DNA of 64,000 nucleotides from Blepharisma stoltei (GCA_914767885.1 CAJZBQ010000062.1:186001-250000), one strand, 5' to 3'; numbered from the stretch's first letter, positions 10,354 to 21,067 are shown. A program made the numbers and translations. The notes: generated by a model from the letters alone, not told the origin.

Positions 10354-11099
10354 TTAATATTGCAAATTAAAACGTATAATATGTATGATTTTAATTTATG
10401 ATGAGTAGTTTGTTTGGCTTCTGATTTTCAGAATAATTGTGCAATAGGAAATTTATATAATGTTTTGGCATGTAATCTTATAACGTTCCAAGTGCCAAGA
10501 TTAGATCGGCACATTGGAGCTTGAGTAATAAGGCTTGTGCATGAAAATATTTTTGAAAATGTGGATTATTATAAGAAATTATGCTAATTCTTAATAAAAT
10601 AAAGAAAGAAAATGGTGAAGTTGATAGAAAGGCTCTGAGGCACAATCCCTATGGAACAGATAGGACCCATCCTAATAAAGTTAAAACAGATCTCTGCCCC
10701 TTTTTGAAGTAGGCCTTCAGGTAAGGCGATGTCTGCCAAATAGTGAAGTTTTGTTTTTCCTCGAACTTTTTCTTTTCCTGCCAGGTTTCTAGACAAGTTT
10801 TGCCTACCACATGGTTTCTCCTTATTGGGACTATTGAGGGTACCTTCTAGACGGTGGCTCTACACTGAAGAGCTGATCCCTAGGTGATTTAGACAGAAAT
10901 CTAAAAGGGCAGCCTTCCATTTTACTCATAAAACTCTGAGAACTATAGGAACTTCTTTTTGAGCCAAAACATTCGATGGCTAGTAAGTTTATCCGCATAT
11001 GACCAGCATTATTAATATAGCATAATAAAATAAAAGATAATACCAACAAATGCAATGTTTATTCAATTTTTTGATTTTATTTGACAAAATTCAAATAAA
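10354..11099. other. long spacer with a GC-richer segment, possible intergenic insertion
   Basis: Between divergent genes. 10600-11000 is clearly richer in G+C than the flanks, as in the large IESs elsewhere. The minus strand has two short open frames (70 and 74 codons) without recognisable domains. I could not find a clear flanking direct repeat, so an insertion is suspected and not shown. The promoters of both neighbouring genes must lie here. Confidence 0.5.
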
Positions 11100-12623
11100 A
11101 TGTCTGAAGATAATTACTCTGAAGATTTTGAACCTGACCAAATAGCAGAAGAAGAGCATCAGCTGAGACTTTCATTCGAGCTGCACTCAGTAAAAGATTT
11201 GCCTGAGTCAGCATTTCTTTATGTCAAATTTAATTACCCACTTCTAGGAAATGGGCGCACTCAAGCAGCAAATATTCGAAAAAACACAGAATGCAGGGTA
11301 GAAAACGCCTTTCAAGCCCATGAATTTGCTATGACAAAAAACCAGCTTTTGCCTACATTAAGCAGCTCTCCTTTTGTTTTAGAAGTCTGGCATGCTGATA
11401 AATTCACAAAAGACAAGCAGCTTGGAACAGTCTCAATTAAAATGGAAGATCTGCTGCGAGCGCCGCTTAAAAAGACAGCTGAAAGTGTCCTCAGAGTTCT
11501 AGACTCCTGGCTTTCAATAGAAAATGACTCTGGAAAATACGGCCAAATCCGAGTTTTACTATATCTAGAAGATCTAGGTTTAAAAAAACCAGGCGCAGCT
11601 TTAGCCCAAGCCACCCACCCAACTGACTACCAAACTGCTTTTGAGCTAGAAGTATGGAAAAAATCAGAAGAAGCCAAATGAAAAGCCACATTAAAAGAAA
11701 AAGAACAGCAGCACATTGCCTTAGCCTCTGTAGAGTGGCAAGAGCGTGAAAACCAGCGCGAAAGGCAATTCCAAAAAATCACAACTGAGCTTACCCAGCT
11801 AGAAAACAAAGTCAGAGCTAAAGCATTAGAGCTTCAAAAAAGGGAACAAAAAATAATCAGCCTTGAAGACGAATTAAGGCAAAAAATCAACGACACAGGC
11901 AGACAGTTAGCTATAAAAGAAGAAGAAATCCAAAGCTTGAAAAACCGGTTTAACGACTCTAGAAATGCAGTTTCTAAAGAAAATAAAGCCCTGCAAGCTA
12001 AACTTGACCAGCTCAGAGAAGAGCTTAAAAAAACAGAAGAAGAGCTATATAGGGTAAGACGGGAACAAGACTCCACAACAGTCCAAAATTTAAGGACTGA
12101 GCTTAATAATAAACAGCTAGAAAATATCGAAATGAAAAGGCAGCTCGACCAGATGGCAGCTATGAAAGAAAGCTACAGGCAGCAGTTCGAAAAAATAAAA
12201 AGTGAGCTTGTCAGAGCTTTAAGAAGCCACGAAGACGAAAAAAAAGAATGGCAAAAGCGAGAAATAGCTGAAATTGCCCAGCTTAAGCTGACTTTAGAAT
12301 CGAAAAAAATCCAAGAAGAAGAATCCAAAGAGCTTAAACAAGTCAAAGAAGACCTCATAACCCTCCAAAAAACCTTCAAAGAAAATCAGCCAGACAACCT
12401 CAAGCCAAACCTGTCAAAAACTGAAAAAGTCTTCGAAAACCGCATCAATCTTCCAATTCCCCATACCTCGGAATTTTATTCCGCCAAAGAAGAACCTTCT
12501 TCAGTAGATGAGCTTACACGACTAAAAACAGAAAAAGCTGAACTTATTGCTTCAGGGATGTATACTGAAGAAGACGCCTTAATTATCGAGCTGGATCGCC
12601 AAATCGCATTTTTAAGCATTTAA
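11100..12623 (+). CDS. CEP120-like C2 domain and coiled-coil protein
   Basis: 507 residues in one frame; TGA at 11679 is Trp. Residues 20-160 form a C2-type beta domain with the pattern seen in the central CEP120 C2 domain (RLSFELHSVKDLP, FNYPLLG, IRKNTECRVENAF, FVLEVWHADKF, KDKQLGTVSI). From about residue 190 to 450 there is a continuous coiled coil. Known: CEP120 is a centriole protein needed for centriole elongation and cilium assembly. It starts MSEDNYSEDFE, an acidic opening common in ciliate basal-body proteins. The next gene, AHI1, starts 18 bases after the stop on the same strand. Other C2/coiled-coil centriole proteins are possible, hence moderate confidence in the name. Confidence 0.72.
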
Positions 12624-12641
12624 ATTTAATTATAATTTTAA

Positions 12642-15527
12642 ATGAAAACTCTGTTTTCCAGCTTCTTTAGGGATAAAAAGAGACTGTCAAAAGATGAATT
12701 TAAAGAGCAAACCCAGCTTACGAATTTGCCTCAAGAACAGCCAGAAAGGGTGATTCATAACAGGCCTTTAGAACTAATGGATCCGCCAGAATTGAATATG
12801 AGGGATCCAAGGATTTATAGAGGCTTTCCATACACAGAAAGGCTCGGGACATCTTGTATTGGCTGTGCCAGATTTTGAGGGAGAGAAAGCAAAAATCATT
12901 TTTCACGAGGAAATACTGCAGATGTAATGAAACAAGATGCGGTGTCAATTGATGAAAAAACATATGCAGTGAGGGAGCATTATAAAGGGAAATCGTTATA
13001 TTTGAAAATACATGACACGAATGGCCTGAAATTAGACCCAAACGTAATACATCCCTTTGTCAGGATACACATTATGGATATAAAGTTTATTATAAATATT
13101 CTCATATATTATTTCAGTATATTTTAGCTTCTATTTATAGTAAAAATAATATTACAAAAAATTCTTATTTAACTAAAAGTTACCCACATAGCGTGATAAA
13201 CTACTATGAAGGAATGGGGCAGCTAAATACAAGCCACGAGTACAGCTCAGGAGATTGCAGCTATATTTATCCTTTTTCAACACCTCCTTGTGATATGAGA
13301 ATTACAGGCGAAAATGACCCACATTGGGATGAAGAATTTATACTAGATGAAGACGCAGCCTATGTCCTTAACCCTAACAATGTGATTTTATTCGAAATTC
13401 TTGACTTTAATTTTAGACTCATCAAGCAGAACTCCAATCTTCTGAGGCAAGACAAAATGTACCCGGTTGCATGGGCATTTCTTCGTCCAATTGGCAGCAC
13501 AAAAATGCATCTTGGGATTTCTAACTCCCCCCCCTCCGTGAGTGAACAAAAAAATTTTGTTCACTCACGGAGGGGGGTTAATTTTTTTTTTAAAAAAATT
13601 TATATAGAAATTTTTTATAGAAATTTTTTTTTTCGAAATTTAAAACAATCCTAATTTGCAAAAATTTGTAATAAATATTAATTTAATTTATAAAATTTAT
13701 GTTTTTAAAACGCAATTTGTTTAAAATTAAACAGAATTAGCTCTAGATTTCATTATAATAATTATCACTTATATATCAAAATTTTCCATTAAAAATTTTT
13801 CTATTAAAAAATTTTTTGTTCACTCATGGAGGGGTGGGTTTTTGGTCAAAAAATGGGGATTTTTCTAATGGTTTTGTTCACTCACGGAGCGGGGGAGTAA
13901 GCTGCAGCTTTACAATTTTAAATTTAAACCTCAAAAAGGCTTTGGAGAGCTCAGGAGGCCTGAAGTTTACTATAATTTTAACTGGTATAACAAGGAGCTT
14001 TATCCTTCTTTTTTAAGAGTTGAGCTGAGAGTAATAGAGCAGCCAGAAAGGAAATTTGTAAGGTATATGCCAATATCTCCTTTTGAAAGAGAAGAAGGCG
14101 AAAAAACCTATGAAGAGCTAGAAATGGAAGCAGCAGAGCCAAGAAAACTAAAACTTGGTGGAAAAGAAGAAATTGATGCAGAAGCACTAGAAAGAGCAAA
14201 AAGACTGACAAAATGGAGAAGACTGTATCAAGAAGACTGCATGATTCCTAATAAGCTTGCATTTAAGTTGCAAGCTAGCAAGCTAGGGTGTTGGAGGTTA
14301 TCTTTTTCTCATAATGGGAAATATTTGGCTGCTGGGTGTACTGATGAAACAACGGTCATTAAAATTTATCAAGTCGAGGATGGAGAACTGACACTGACTT
14401 TAAGAGGACATGCAGACTTAGTCCATGATTTAGCGTGGAGTGAAGATGATATGTACTTAATTAGCAGCTCTTCAGATGGGACGACCAAAATATGAGACTT
14501 CACAGGGATCTTCAGAGGTGGAGGCGAGGCTACTGGGTTTACACAGTCTGCCTTTAACCCTGGGACTGCTGAATTTTTAAAAGTCAGCTTGCAGCATCCT
14601 TCTTATGTGTACTCTGGGCAGTTCCACCCTGACCAAACCCATTCTGGCTACTTTATAATCGCAACTGCTTGTTTTGATGGAAATGTACGGTTTTGGTTTT
14701 CCAACCCAGAATCGACTACCATGAATTCTGAGCTCCCCATTATCCCTCAGCAGCAGCTAGACTACCAATATCTTAAAGAAGAACGTCTAAAAAACCCAAC
14801 TGATGCTGAACTATTAGAGCACCGGCATCCTAATACAATAGTTTTTGATAACCAAGAAATAATGTACGTAGGAGACTCTTTAGGCATGATCCATTTATTT
14901 AGTGTCCAAATCAGGGATAATATGCTGCAGACTGCATTAATTCATCAAGTCAGCCTTGATGAGCTATTAGGAGACCCTATTAATACTATATTATTACAGC
15001 CTCCTGAAAAAAGATTTTTACTAGTGCTTACACGTGATAACGTAATCAGAAGAATTGAGCCTGCAAGAGCCGCCCAAGCTGATACCCACGATTTAATAGA
15101 TACAAGGTTTTTTGGGGCAAAAATCGCGAAATTCGCTGTGAGAAATTGCATAAGTCCTGATGGGCGGTATTTGTTGTCAGGGTCTGAAGATGGGAAAATT
15201 TATTTGTGGGATGTGGCGACAGGGTATAGAGAAGATATTTCACATTTAGAAGTAGGGGTGAAGGATTTGATTAGTGATGTGGCATGGAATTCGACTTATA
15301 ATATGATCGCTGTGGCTGGATTTGGGTCTGAGCTGCCGATTTTGATATACTGCTATGAAAAAACACAAGAAGATGCAGAAAATGCCCTTATGGAGCTAAA
15401 TAATCGAGTGCCTGAGGAAGGAAAAGACTATTTAGCGCCACAAAAAGAAGTTATCAGCAATTTGGCTTATGAAGTAGGAGCCACACGAGAGCTTCCTTCA
15501 CGGCAGTCAAATTTCCCACGGTATTAA
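12642..15527 (+). CDS. AHI1: jouberin (AHI1) homologue (interrupted by two IESs)
   Basis: Seen: three pieces (12642-13080, 13176-13523, 13900-15527) join to 2415 bases, 804 residues, after removing IESs of 95 and 376 bp. Trp codons TGA at 12876 and 14493. The N-terminal half has the AHI1 beta domain (HPFVRIHIMD, INYYEGMG, DPHWDEEFI); then at least seven WD40-type repeats (LSFSHNGKYLAAGC, LRGHADLVHDLAWSEDDMYL, SSDGTTKIW, HPSYVYSGQFHPD). Known: AHI1 acts at the ciliary transition zone and basal body. The C-terminal SH3 of the human protein is absent. Both junctions fall in conserved sequence, so excision must be exact. Confidence 0.9.
13081..13175. other. short IES (95 bp) in AHI1
   Basis: TA at 13079-13080 and 13174-13175; AT-only filling with stops in all frames. 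Deleting it gives VRIHIMD-KSYPHSVINYYEG in frame. It has no GT...AG borders in frame and is far longer than the introns, so it is DNA to be cut, not an intron. Confidence 0.88.
13524..13899. mobile_element. IES, CTCCGTGAGTGAAC family, full length (376 bp)
   Basis: TA at 13522-13523 and 13898-13899. The left end is a near-perfect hairpin: CTCCGTGAGTGAACAAAA, a short spacer, then its complement. The right end has two direct copies, near 13820 and 13877. The core near 13680-13790 is shared with 37515, 46472 and 54834. Excision joins HLGIS to KLQLYNF. Confidence 0.95.
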
Positions 15528-15570
15528 TGGCAATAACTAAAAATTTAATTATCATTTTCCATATAATAAA

Positions 15571-16043
15571 ATGCAGGGTGAAATGGACCTTTCTAAAGAT
15601 GAAAAACAGCTGATTTTTGACTATTTTTTCTATCACATACAAAGTCCTCTTAATACAAACGCTGAAGACTATCGCAAATTTAACACTTATACCTTTAGAG
15701 CCATTAAATTGAATTTTTTGTACACATTAGCATTTGGAATGGCATCTTATAATTTATTCTTTCAAAAAGATTGGGGAATATTAACTCATTGATAAAAAAA
15801 AATTAAAAATGCCTATTTAGATAAAAAAATATAATTAAGATTTTATTGCCTTCCAGAAGGATAAGAGGAGTTGTGAAGCCTGGTCTAGTAGCTTTTGGGC
15901 TTTTTGGCTACAGCTGCATTATGTTTGCGAGGAGATTTAATAACGCTATATATAATGAAGAAGCCTTAGAATGCGCTAAAAAATATGAAAAAGATGTTGA
16001 ACGATACAATGACCATTACAGAAGAATTTATGGAAATAAATAA
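15571..16043 (+). CDS. small membrane protein, unknown (interrupted by one IES)
   Basis: Two open pieces join to 408 bases, 135 residues, when the 65-bp IES at 15781-15845 is removed (joint KDWGI-LPSRRIRG). Without the deletion the first piece stops within three codons. The protein has hydrophobic stretches around LNFLYTLAFGMASYNLFF and PGLVAFGLFGYSCIMFA, so two membrane helices with a short loop, and a charged C-terminus. No family recognised; a mitochondrial inner-membrane protein of this size would look similar. It lies 43 bases after AHI1 and converges with the proteasome gene, whose end is 22 bases away. Confidence 0.72.
15781..15845. other. short IES (65 bp)
   Basis: TA at 15779-15780 and 15844-15845. 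Almost pure A+T, with TAA and TAG in frame. A 62-bp alternative between the neighbouring TA pair adds one Leu and is equally in frame. Confidence 0.82.
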
Positions 16044-16065
16044 TTCACTAGATTTATTAATAAGT

Positions 16066-17313
16066 TTAAGCTTTAGCCTGAGTTGCCTTCTCAAATAGTG
16101 AATCGACTACCAAATTCAGTGTATCTAAAAATTTCAAAGAAGTGTCATAGAGTTTTGAAGCTGGAGGGTCGTCGTATACAATTAAACATCCGATGCCTTG
16201 ATCGAGGGTCCCTTCGAATTTCTTATCTAAAATCATCTGAGAAAGCTTTTCAGTCACTGCGTCTTCAGGCAGTCCAATTAGCTCTGCAATGTGGCTCAGC
16301 TCGACTTTGCTGAATGGCTCGATGATTCTTATTAGATGCTGCTCAAGCATGGTGTCGTATAAAGCTTGAATGTGTCTGTTTACTACGCTATCCCCTTCTA
16401 GCTCTTCTCTGAAATTTTGTAAAACTGATTGAAACTCGTGAAGAGAACGAATTTCATGGGCATGAGCTACAGCTTTCATAGAATCAATTTCTCTCCCTGT
16501 ATACTTAATCCCTCCTTTTGTGTTTATAAGCGCATATGCATCTTCCGGCTTATTACACATAATCTTGGATACCAGCATATACTTTAACGCTTGTAGCGCT
16601 CTCGGATCATCTACACTATTAAACCCTTCATGTGCCTCATAAAAATAGCTGAACCCAGTCCTATAGTCTTTTTCCTCACAATTTAAAATTCCTGACATTA
16701 AGTCAATTTCAGCTTGTAAAATAGGTGGACAGTATATAGAATTTGCACAGGATCTTGACGATGTTAAAGCAGCCTTAGCTCTTGGGACGTTTTCTAATTT
16801 ATGGTAAACTTTGCTTTCAATTAGCTGAATTTCGACGAGCTGCAGTTTATCATCAAGTTTTTTGACTTCTTTTAGAAGGGCGCCTAAGGAATCTAAAGCT
16901 TCTTTGTATCTGTTACTCTCTAAATAAAGCTGAGCTAGCTTAGTTTCTAGCCTCTGTCTCAGAAAAGCACGCTTTTCTTCATTACACCAGGCTATTGAGT
17001 CTTCACAAAGCTTAATTTGTAAAGAAAGAGAATTGGGGATTAAGGAAGAAAAATCAATAAGCGATCTGACAATTTTGGCTGTTTTTGCTTTAGGGAAGGC
17101 GTTGAATAAGGGACGGATTTCTTCGACGAGGTAGGCTAGGTCACTTGATCGGTGCTGCTTTGCCAGGAGCTCGCCTAATGTGAGAACTGCGCCTTCTTTG
17201 ACGCGGGCGTTGTCTTCTTCGGGGAGTTCAGCATGGATGAGGGCTCTTAGGACAGAAATTGAGGATTCGGGATCAGTTTTGAGAAGTTCTTTAGCTCTTT
17301 TGAGTTCTTCCAT
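16066..17313 (-). CDS. PSMD11: 26S proteasome lid subunit Rpn6/PSMD11
   Basis: 415 residues, one exon, near the usual family length of about 420. The N-terminal two thirds are helical TPR-like repeats (RAKELLKTDPESSISVLRAL onward); the C-terminal 110 residues form the PCI domain with HLIRIIEPFSKVELSHIAEL and LIVYDDPPASKLYD, typical of Rpn6. Known: Rpn6 clamps the lid to the 20S core and helps place Rpn11. It has no IES or intron, unlike its neighbours. The start is the first ATG, followed by an AT-rich 551-base upstream region. Confidence 0.95.
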   Translation of the reverse strand: MEELKRAKELLKTDPESSISVLRALIHAELPEEDNARVKEGAVLTLGELLAKQHRSSDLAYLVEEIRPLFNAFPKAKTAKIVRSLIDFSSLIPNSLSLQIKLCEDSIAWCNEEKRAFLRQRLETKLAQLYLESNRYKEALDSLGALLKEVKKLDDKLQLVEIQLIESKVYHKLENVPRAKAALTSSRSCANSIYCPPILQAEIDLMSGILNCEEKDYRTGFSYFYEAHEGFNSVDDPRALQALKYMLVSKIMCNKPEDAYALINTKGGIKYTGREIDSMKAVAHAHEIRSLHEFQSVLQNFREELEGDSVVNRHIQALYDTMLEQHLIRIIEPFSKVELSHIAELIGLPEDAVTEKLSQMILDKKFEGTLDQGIGCLIVYDDPPASKLYDTSLKFLDTLNLVVDSLFEKATQAKA

Positions 17314-17864
17314 ATTATTACTTGAGTAGATAAATAGAAAATGAATGTTGATATAAATGAAATTAATAGATGCTAGGAAAAAGGCAGTTATTTGATTAAA
17401 TAAAAGTTTTAGGGAAATTAGTTTTTGATTTGCAGATTTTATATGCCAAATTTATTAGGATAATAAAATTTTTAAAGAAATTAAATAAATTTTGTAATCA
17501 GATAGCATTTGCTTAAAGAGCTGCTACTATTTGTCTTGCATTGAGTATAATTATATAGACGCAAAAATCGAAAAAATCTAATTTAAAGTTTTTTTAGAAT
17601 ATTTGAAAATCTAATGCCAATGCCACTTATGCATTATACGCTTAATATGAATCATCTTAAAAATAATTATGCTTATAATCCTAAAACCGTTAAAATTATA
17701 TTAGCATTGATTTAATGCAAAAAAATAAATCCAGTAGTCATTAAATGCATTTATAAATCAATAATAATTTTTTTATCTAATAATATCTTTAATCTTTACA
17801 TCTGAATTTATTAAAAAGCCTCCTTAAATAATTCCCAAAACTCTTAAATTACTCTGGATGAAAA
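17314..17864. other. intergenic, divergent promoters
   Basis: 551 AT-rich bases between two genes read outward. No open frame of note, no repeat ends of the IES families and no GC-richer block. It must hold the promoters of the proteasome gene and of the coiled-coil gene. Confidence 0.6.
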
Positions 17865-19290
17865 ATGCAAAATTTTGAAGCTCTTAAAAAGCCATGCAAA
17901 CCTGGCGAAGTTTTCAGCCCCCCGCGCTCACCAAAGCCAGAAAACACCTCATTAATCCTCACCCCTGAATTTTCTCAGCCTTCCCCATCTGCTTATGCAT
18001 CTCACAGACGAGCTTACAGTAGAGAATCTCCACAAGGCCAAAAGGGCTTAATAGAACACTTTGCAAAAGAAAACAAAAGACTAGCCCAGCGCATTATGCA
18101 GCTTGAACAAATCCAAGAAGATATCCTATTTTCCTCCGCCTTAATTTCCCTTATTTATTTTCAACAAAAAAAATTATATTTACTATAAAAAATTTATATA
18201 TTAACTGAGCATCAGAAACTGTTACATCAATATAACGACGAACTAAAACAAAAAATTATTAAATGAGAAGGCACAATCAAAGAAAAAGATAAATATATCA
18301 AAGAATTAGAACGTGAAATAGAAAACTTGCATAGAGAAAATGACTCTTTAAAAGGCTCTCCTTCGAAATACAAAATTTACAAAGCTGATAGAATTTTGGA
18401 ATGCGAGCAGGTCCTTGTTAGAAATGGCTTTATATCATTTGATGGGAACATTTTCCTGTGATATAATTTAATTTTTTTTAGAGAAATTCCTCATGAGGAA
18501 AATGTTACGACCAAAATTCCTAGTAAAAATTTCATGGATGTGTTAGAAATTTAGAGAATTTATCAAGAATTACAGAAGATAATGCAGAAATTGATGGGTT
18601 TATAGCGGATGAACTTTTTGCATTAGAGCAAGAAGAATATGCTGGACAAGGGGAAGAAGGATATGAAGTAAGTGCAATACAAGAAGAAGGAAGAGTAATG
18701 TCTTTAGGACAAACTGAAGTAGAACCTGCTTGTATGCTGGAGAGCTTTGAAAACACAATTGAGTTTAAAAATAGCAAGTTTATGTCTTCACTTACCAGTG
18801 TTCAGCTTGAAGATATTGATATCCCTTATATTGGCTATCCAATGTCTCCACAAAGTGCAGAAATTATGCTACTGCATAAAATAAGGGATAAAGATGAAGA
18901 AATTGCGAGGCATAAAGAATTTATAAAGAAATTGAAAAACTCTTTAGAAAGCATGCTACAAGAACACACTAAGTCAAGGATAGAAATGGTAAAAAACAAG
19001 CAAGAAATACAAGAACTTACTCAGTGAGCAAGCAAAATCATTGGAAAATGTCTATTTTTTTAGGAAAAAGCCATATTCCTTAAGCCAGTAAAAATTATTT
19101 TAATAAAATTTTATGCATTCTAAACATAATTTTGCATATTTAATTTATTTTTATTTTCAATTTTTTACATATGGGATATTTTTAAATTTAATATAAAAAT
19201 TAAGTAGAATTTTTTTTTCTTGCTCAGGGAAGGAGCGTTAGAGAAAAGTTAGGTTTAACTATGCCTAGAGAAAATAATTGTAAAGATTAA
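17865..19290 (+). CDS. coiled-coil protein, unknown (interrupted by two IESs)
   Basis: Starts MQNFEALKKPCKPGEVFSPP with a Pro/Ser-rich head, then coiled coil. The 75-bp IES (18129-18203) joins QIQEDIL to TEHQKLLHQYND; the 221-bp IES (19020-19240) joins KQEIQEL to REKLGLT. Between 18458 and 18556 the frame must also change: a GT...AG block of 24 nt (18458-18481) and one of 17 nt (18540-18556) would do so, giving 1089 coding bases, 362 residues. These are longer than the usual 15-16 nt, so this part is less sure; a base-call indel is the alternative. No domain recognised. A centrosomal or cytoskeletal role would fit. Confidence 0.68.
18129..18203. other. short IES (75 bp)
   Basis: TA at 18127-18128 and 18202-18203. 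AT-rich with in-frame TAA. Exact removal restores the coiled-coil frame. Confidence 0.87.
18458..18481 (+). other. possible 24-nt intron
   Basis: GTGATATAATTTAATTTTTTTTAG. Removal gives GNIFL-EIPHEE. Frame is kept either way and no stop forces it. Weak. Confidence 0.35.
18540..18556 (+). other. possible 17-nt intron
   Basis: GTGTTAGAAATTTAGAG. Some length change of 2 modulo 3 is required here to reach the downstream coiled-coil frame; this is the only short GT...AG block that supplies it. A sequencing indel is the alternative. Confidence 0.45.
19020..19240. mobile_element. IES, CTCCGTGAGTGAAC family, diverged (221 bp)
   Basis: TA at 19018-19019 and 19239-19240. Ends CTCAGTGAGCAAGCAAAATC and, inverted, ACGCTCCTTCCCTGAGCAAG. 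The following ATTGGAAAATGTC matches the family subterminal block. No hairpin is left. Confidence 0.87.
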
Positions 19291-19311
19291 CGATTTTCGG
19301 TAAAAATAAAT

Positions 19312-19698
19312 ATGAAAATTGTGTTATTTTGTCTTATTGCGATTGCGCTTGCAGCAAGATATGATATTGAAGAAACAGATGAAGCATTTATTAACCCAGG
19401 AGGTATAACTTATTTGGAAGCAAAATCTGAGCCAAAGTCAGGGTATATCTGGTATATGATTTCTACAACTTCTGAAAAGATAAAAATTGAGAGCCCAGCT
19501 GGTGAATATTTCCCACCTACAGATGAATCAGAAGCTTTTGGGAAGCTTGTTTTTACGATAAAATGTAGCAATGCATGCAGAGAAGGCGAAAAATTCAAAG
19601 TGATCGGCGCGCTACAATATTCATGGCAAGCAGCTCCATTTGAAGTAAAAGAAATTGAAGTTACAGTGACTAATCAAGATCTAACCAGAAGGCTGTAA
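19312..19698 (+). CDS. secreted chagasin-like (I42) cysteine protease inhibitor
   Basis: 128 residues with a clear signal peptide (MKIVLFCLIAIALAA). The mature part is an all-beta domain of about 110 residues. EPKSGYIWYM resembles the NPTTGYxW loop of chagasin-type inhibitors, and the order of strands (FGKLVFTIKC, EKFKVIGALQYSW, EIEVTV) fits that family. The third conserved loop (RPW) is not clearly present, so a different immunoglobulin-like secreted protein is possible. Known: I42 proteins block papain-like peptidases, in ciliates probably in food vacuoles. One exon, 21 bases after the previous gene. Confidence 0.5.
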   Translation: MKIVLFCLIAIALAARYDIEETDEAFINPGGITYLEAKSEPKSGYIWYMISTTSEKIKIESPAGEYFPPTDESEAFGKLVFTIKCSNACREGEKFKVIGALQYSWQAAPFEVKEIEVTVTNQDLTRRL

Positions 19699-19793
19699 TT
19701 ATTTTATTAAGCAAGCGTTAGATTTATATATCTTTATTAAAAATTATTAAAAATAAGAATTAGGTGACTAGCTTTATAAGTATTATTAAATCT

Positions 19794-20160
19794 TTAGTTA
19801 TTTTTTTGCTCCTCCTGAGCTACTCTTGCAGTCAGCACCGCCCCACTCTGTATTTGAGGATAGTCTGAAAGTGACAGTGGGCCTAAGAGTTTGCGCCCTT
19901 CAAAAAACAGTTCCTAAATAATTTTTACAATTGCTTCGAATTGATAATCAGTCTGACTTGAAATTTTATATATTACCCATTCAACATTAACGCCGCCTTT
20001 GAACTAAATTTAAAATTACATCATCTTCAATTCTTCTACCATCTGGTAATGCGATTATAAGCCTAATTGTATCTCCTGCAATGGCTTCGCTTTCTTCATG
20101 CGAAGTTTTTACTTCTTCAGATACTCTTCCGTCTCTGTGGAGATTCAGTGGAGATGCCAT
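19794..20160 (-). CDS. ubiquitin-like domain protein
   Basis: Gene visible only after removing a 16-nt intron (20004-20019) and a 15-nt intron (19914-19928); coding length 336 bases, 111 residues. Each unspliced intron brings an in-frame stop or frame loss. Residues about 30-105 look like a ubiquitin fold: strand DTIRLIIALPDGRRIED, helix NVEWVIYKISSQTD, then ELFFEGRKLLGPLSLSDYP, SGAVLTARV. There is no C-terminal di-glycine, so it is not a conjugated modifier. Known: such domains often bind proteasome or AAA factors. It converges with the inhibitor gene and is divergent from a possible short gene at 20209. Confidence 0.75.
19914..19928 (-). other. 15-nt intron in the ubiquitin-like gene
   Basis: Sense GTAAAAATTATTTAG; contains an in-frame TAG. 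Removal joins YQFEAI to ELFFEGRKLL. Confidence 0.88.
20004..20019 (-). other. 16-nt intron in the ubiquitin-like gene
   Basis: Sense GTAATTTTAAATTTAG. Removal restores the frame from GRRIEDD to FKGGVNVEW. Confidence 0.88.
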
Positions 20161-20208
20161 TTATTATTGATTATAAGTTTTTGATATTTTTGGGATATAA
20201 TAATAGAA

Positions 20209-20380
20209 TGGCTTCGGATGACTTCGTGATTATATACTTTTCCCAACTTGTGTATAGTGTTTTACCTCTTTCTCTTATAAAAGGAAGCCTTTAGGCCGAA
20301 CAGATGCTGGAGGAAAGTCAAAGAGCGCTGCAACACGTCAAGCTGATCAGCTGCACATTGAGAGACCAAACTAGAAGTTA
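20209..20380 (+). CDS. possible short gene, unknown
   Basis: An ATG at 20209 opens MASDDF; farther on, another frame reads KRKPLGRTDAGGKSKSAATR and ends in TAG after ERPN. A 32-nt GT...AG block at 20227-20258 would join them into about 44 codons, but that length is unlike the proven introns. The downstream part has coding-like composition. Low confidence; it could be noise upstream of the next gene. Confidence 0.3.
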
Positions 20381-20433
20381 GTTAAATTAAGCTAAATTTA
20401 ACTAATTTTTTGGGATAGTAAAACAGATAAAGT

Positions 20434-20706
20434 ATGAGCCTAACAGTATATGTTGAAAGCCATGAGCAAGGATTCCCGTTTATATTGCCAGTAATTAGGT
20501 CGAAAAAGCAAAGTGAGGTGCTTAGGTCGAAATCTGTTTTTGTGCCCAGGGTGCATTTTCCAGATATTTTAGGGAAAAAGAGTGGGAAAGGGAAAAAGAA
20601 GGGGAAACGGGCTGGGAAGAAATCAAGGAGAGGTTTAAGTCCTGTGGCAGAAAGAAATTTGAGAAGGATTTCAATCAGTCCTATTAGTGTATCAATAATT
20701 CCTTAA
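20434..20706 (+). CDS. short basic protein, unknown
   Basis: 90 residues, one exon. The first half is mixed; residues 47-66 are almost only Lys, Gly and Arg (KKSGKGKKKGKRAGKKSRRG), then a Ser/Ile tail. It could be a nucleic-acid or chromatin binding protein; no family recognised. The next gene on its right lies about 1 kb away, beyond two stacked insertions. Confidence 0.55.
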   Translation: MSLTVYVESHEQGFPFILPVIRSKKQSEVLRSKSVFVPRVHFPDILGKKSGKGKKKGKRAGKKSRRGLSPVAERNLRRISISPISVSIIP

Positions 20707-21067
20707 TAATTCCATTTTAAATCTTAATGAAATACTTAAGCCTAGAGAGTTTTAAAATATCTTTATTATTTTCTCTTAATTTAATCAAAAAAAAGCAAAA
20801 GTTTATAATAAATAAACAATTTTTTTAAAAATATTCAGTTTAATATATATTGACTATTAATAATCAATTATTTTTATTAAACACCTTAAAACAAGCATCA
20901 ATAATCTTTAAATTAACATAAAATAATACAAATAACTTAGCCTCAACCCTAGATTAACCATTTTGTCTCCTATCTTTTTATATAATTTTTTCTTTTTTAT
21001 CAAAAGCTCTTTCTTGATAATTAAGATATCTTTTCATTAATTTAAAATAATCTTTTCTATATCCTTA
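20707..21067. other. AT-rich intergenic region
   Basis: No open frame of note; runs of A and T. It ends at the first of two adjacent insertions. Confidence 0.55.

Noticed and set aside
13079-13175. The 95-bp insertion in AHI1 as a normal intron
   Set aside because: No GT...AG pair gives the right frame at these borders, whereas TA-to-TA deletion does; all proven introns here are 15-16 nt.
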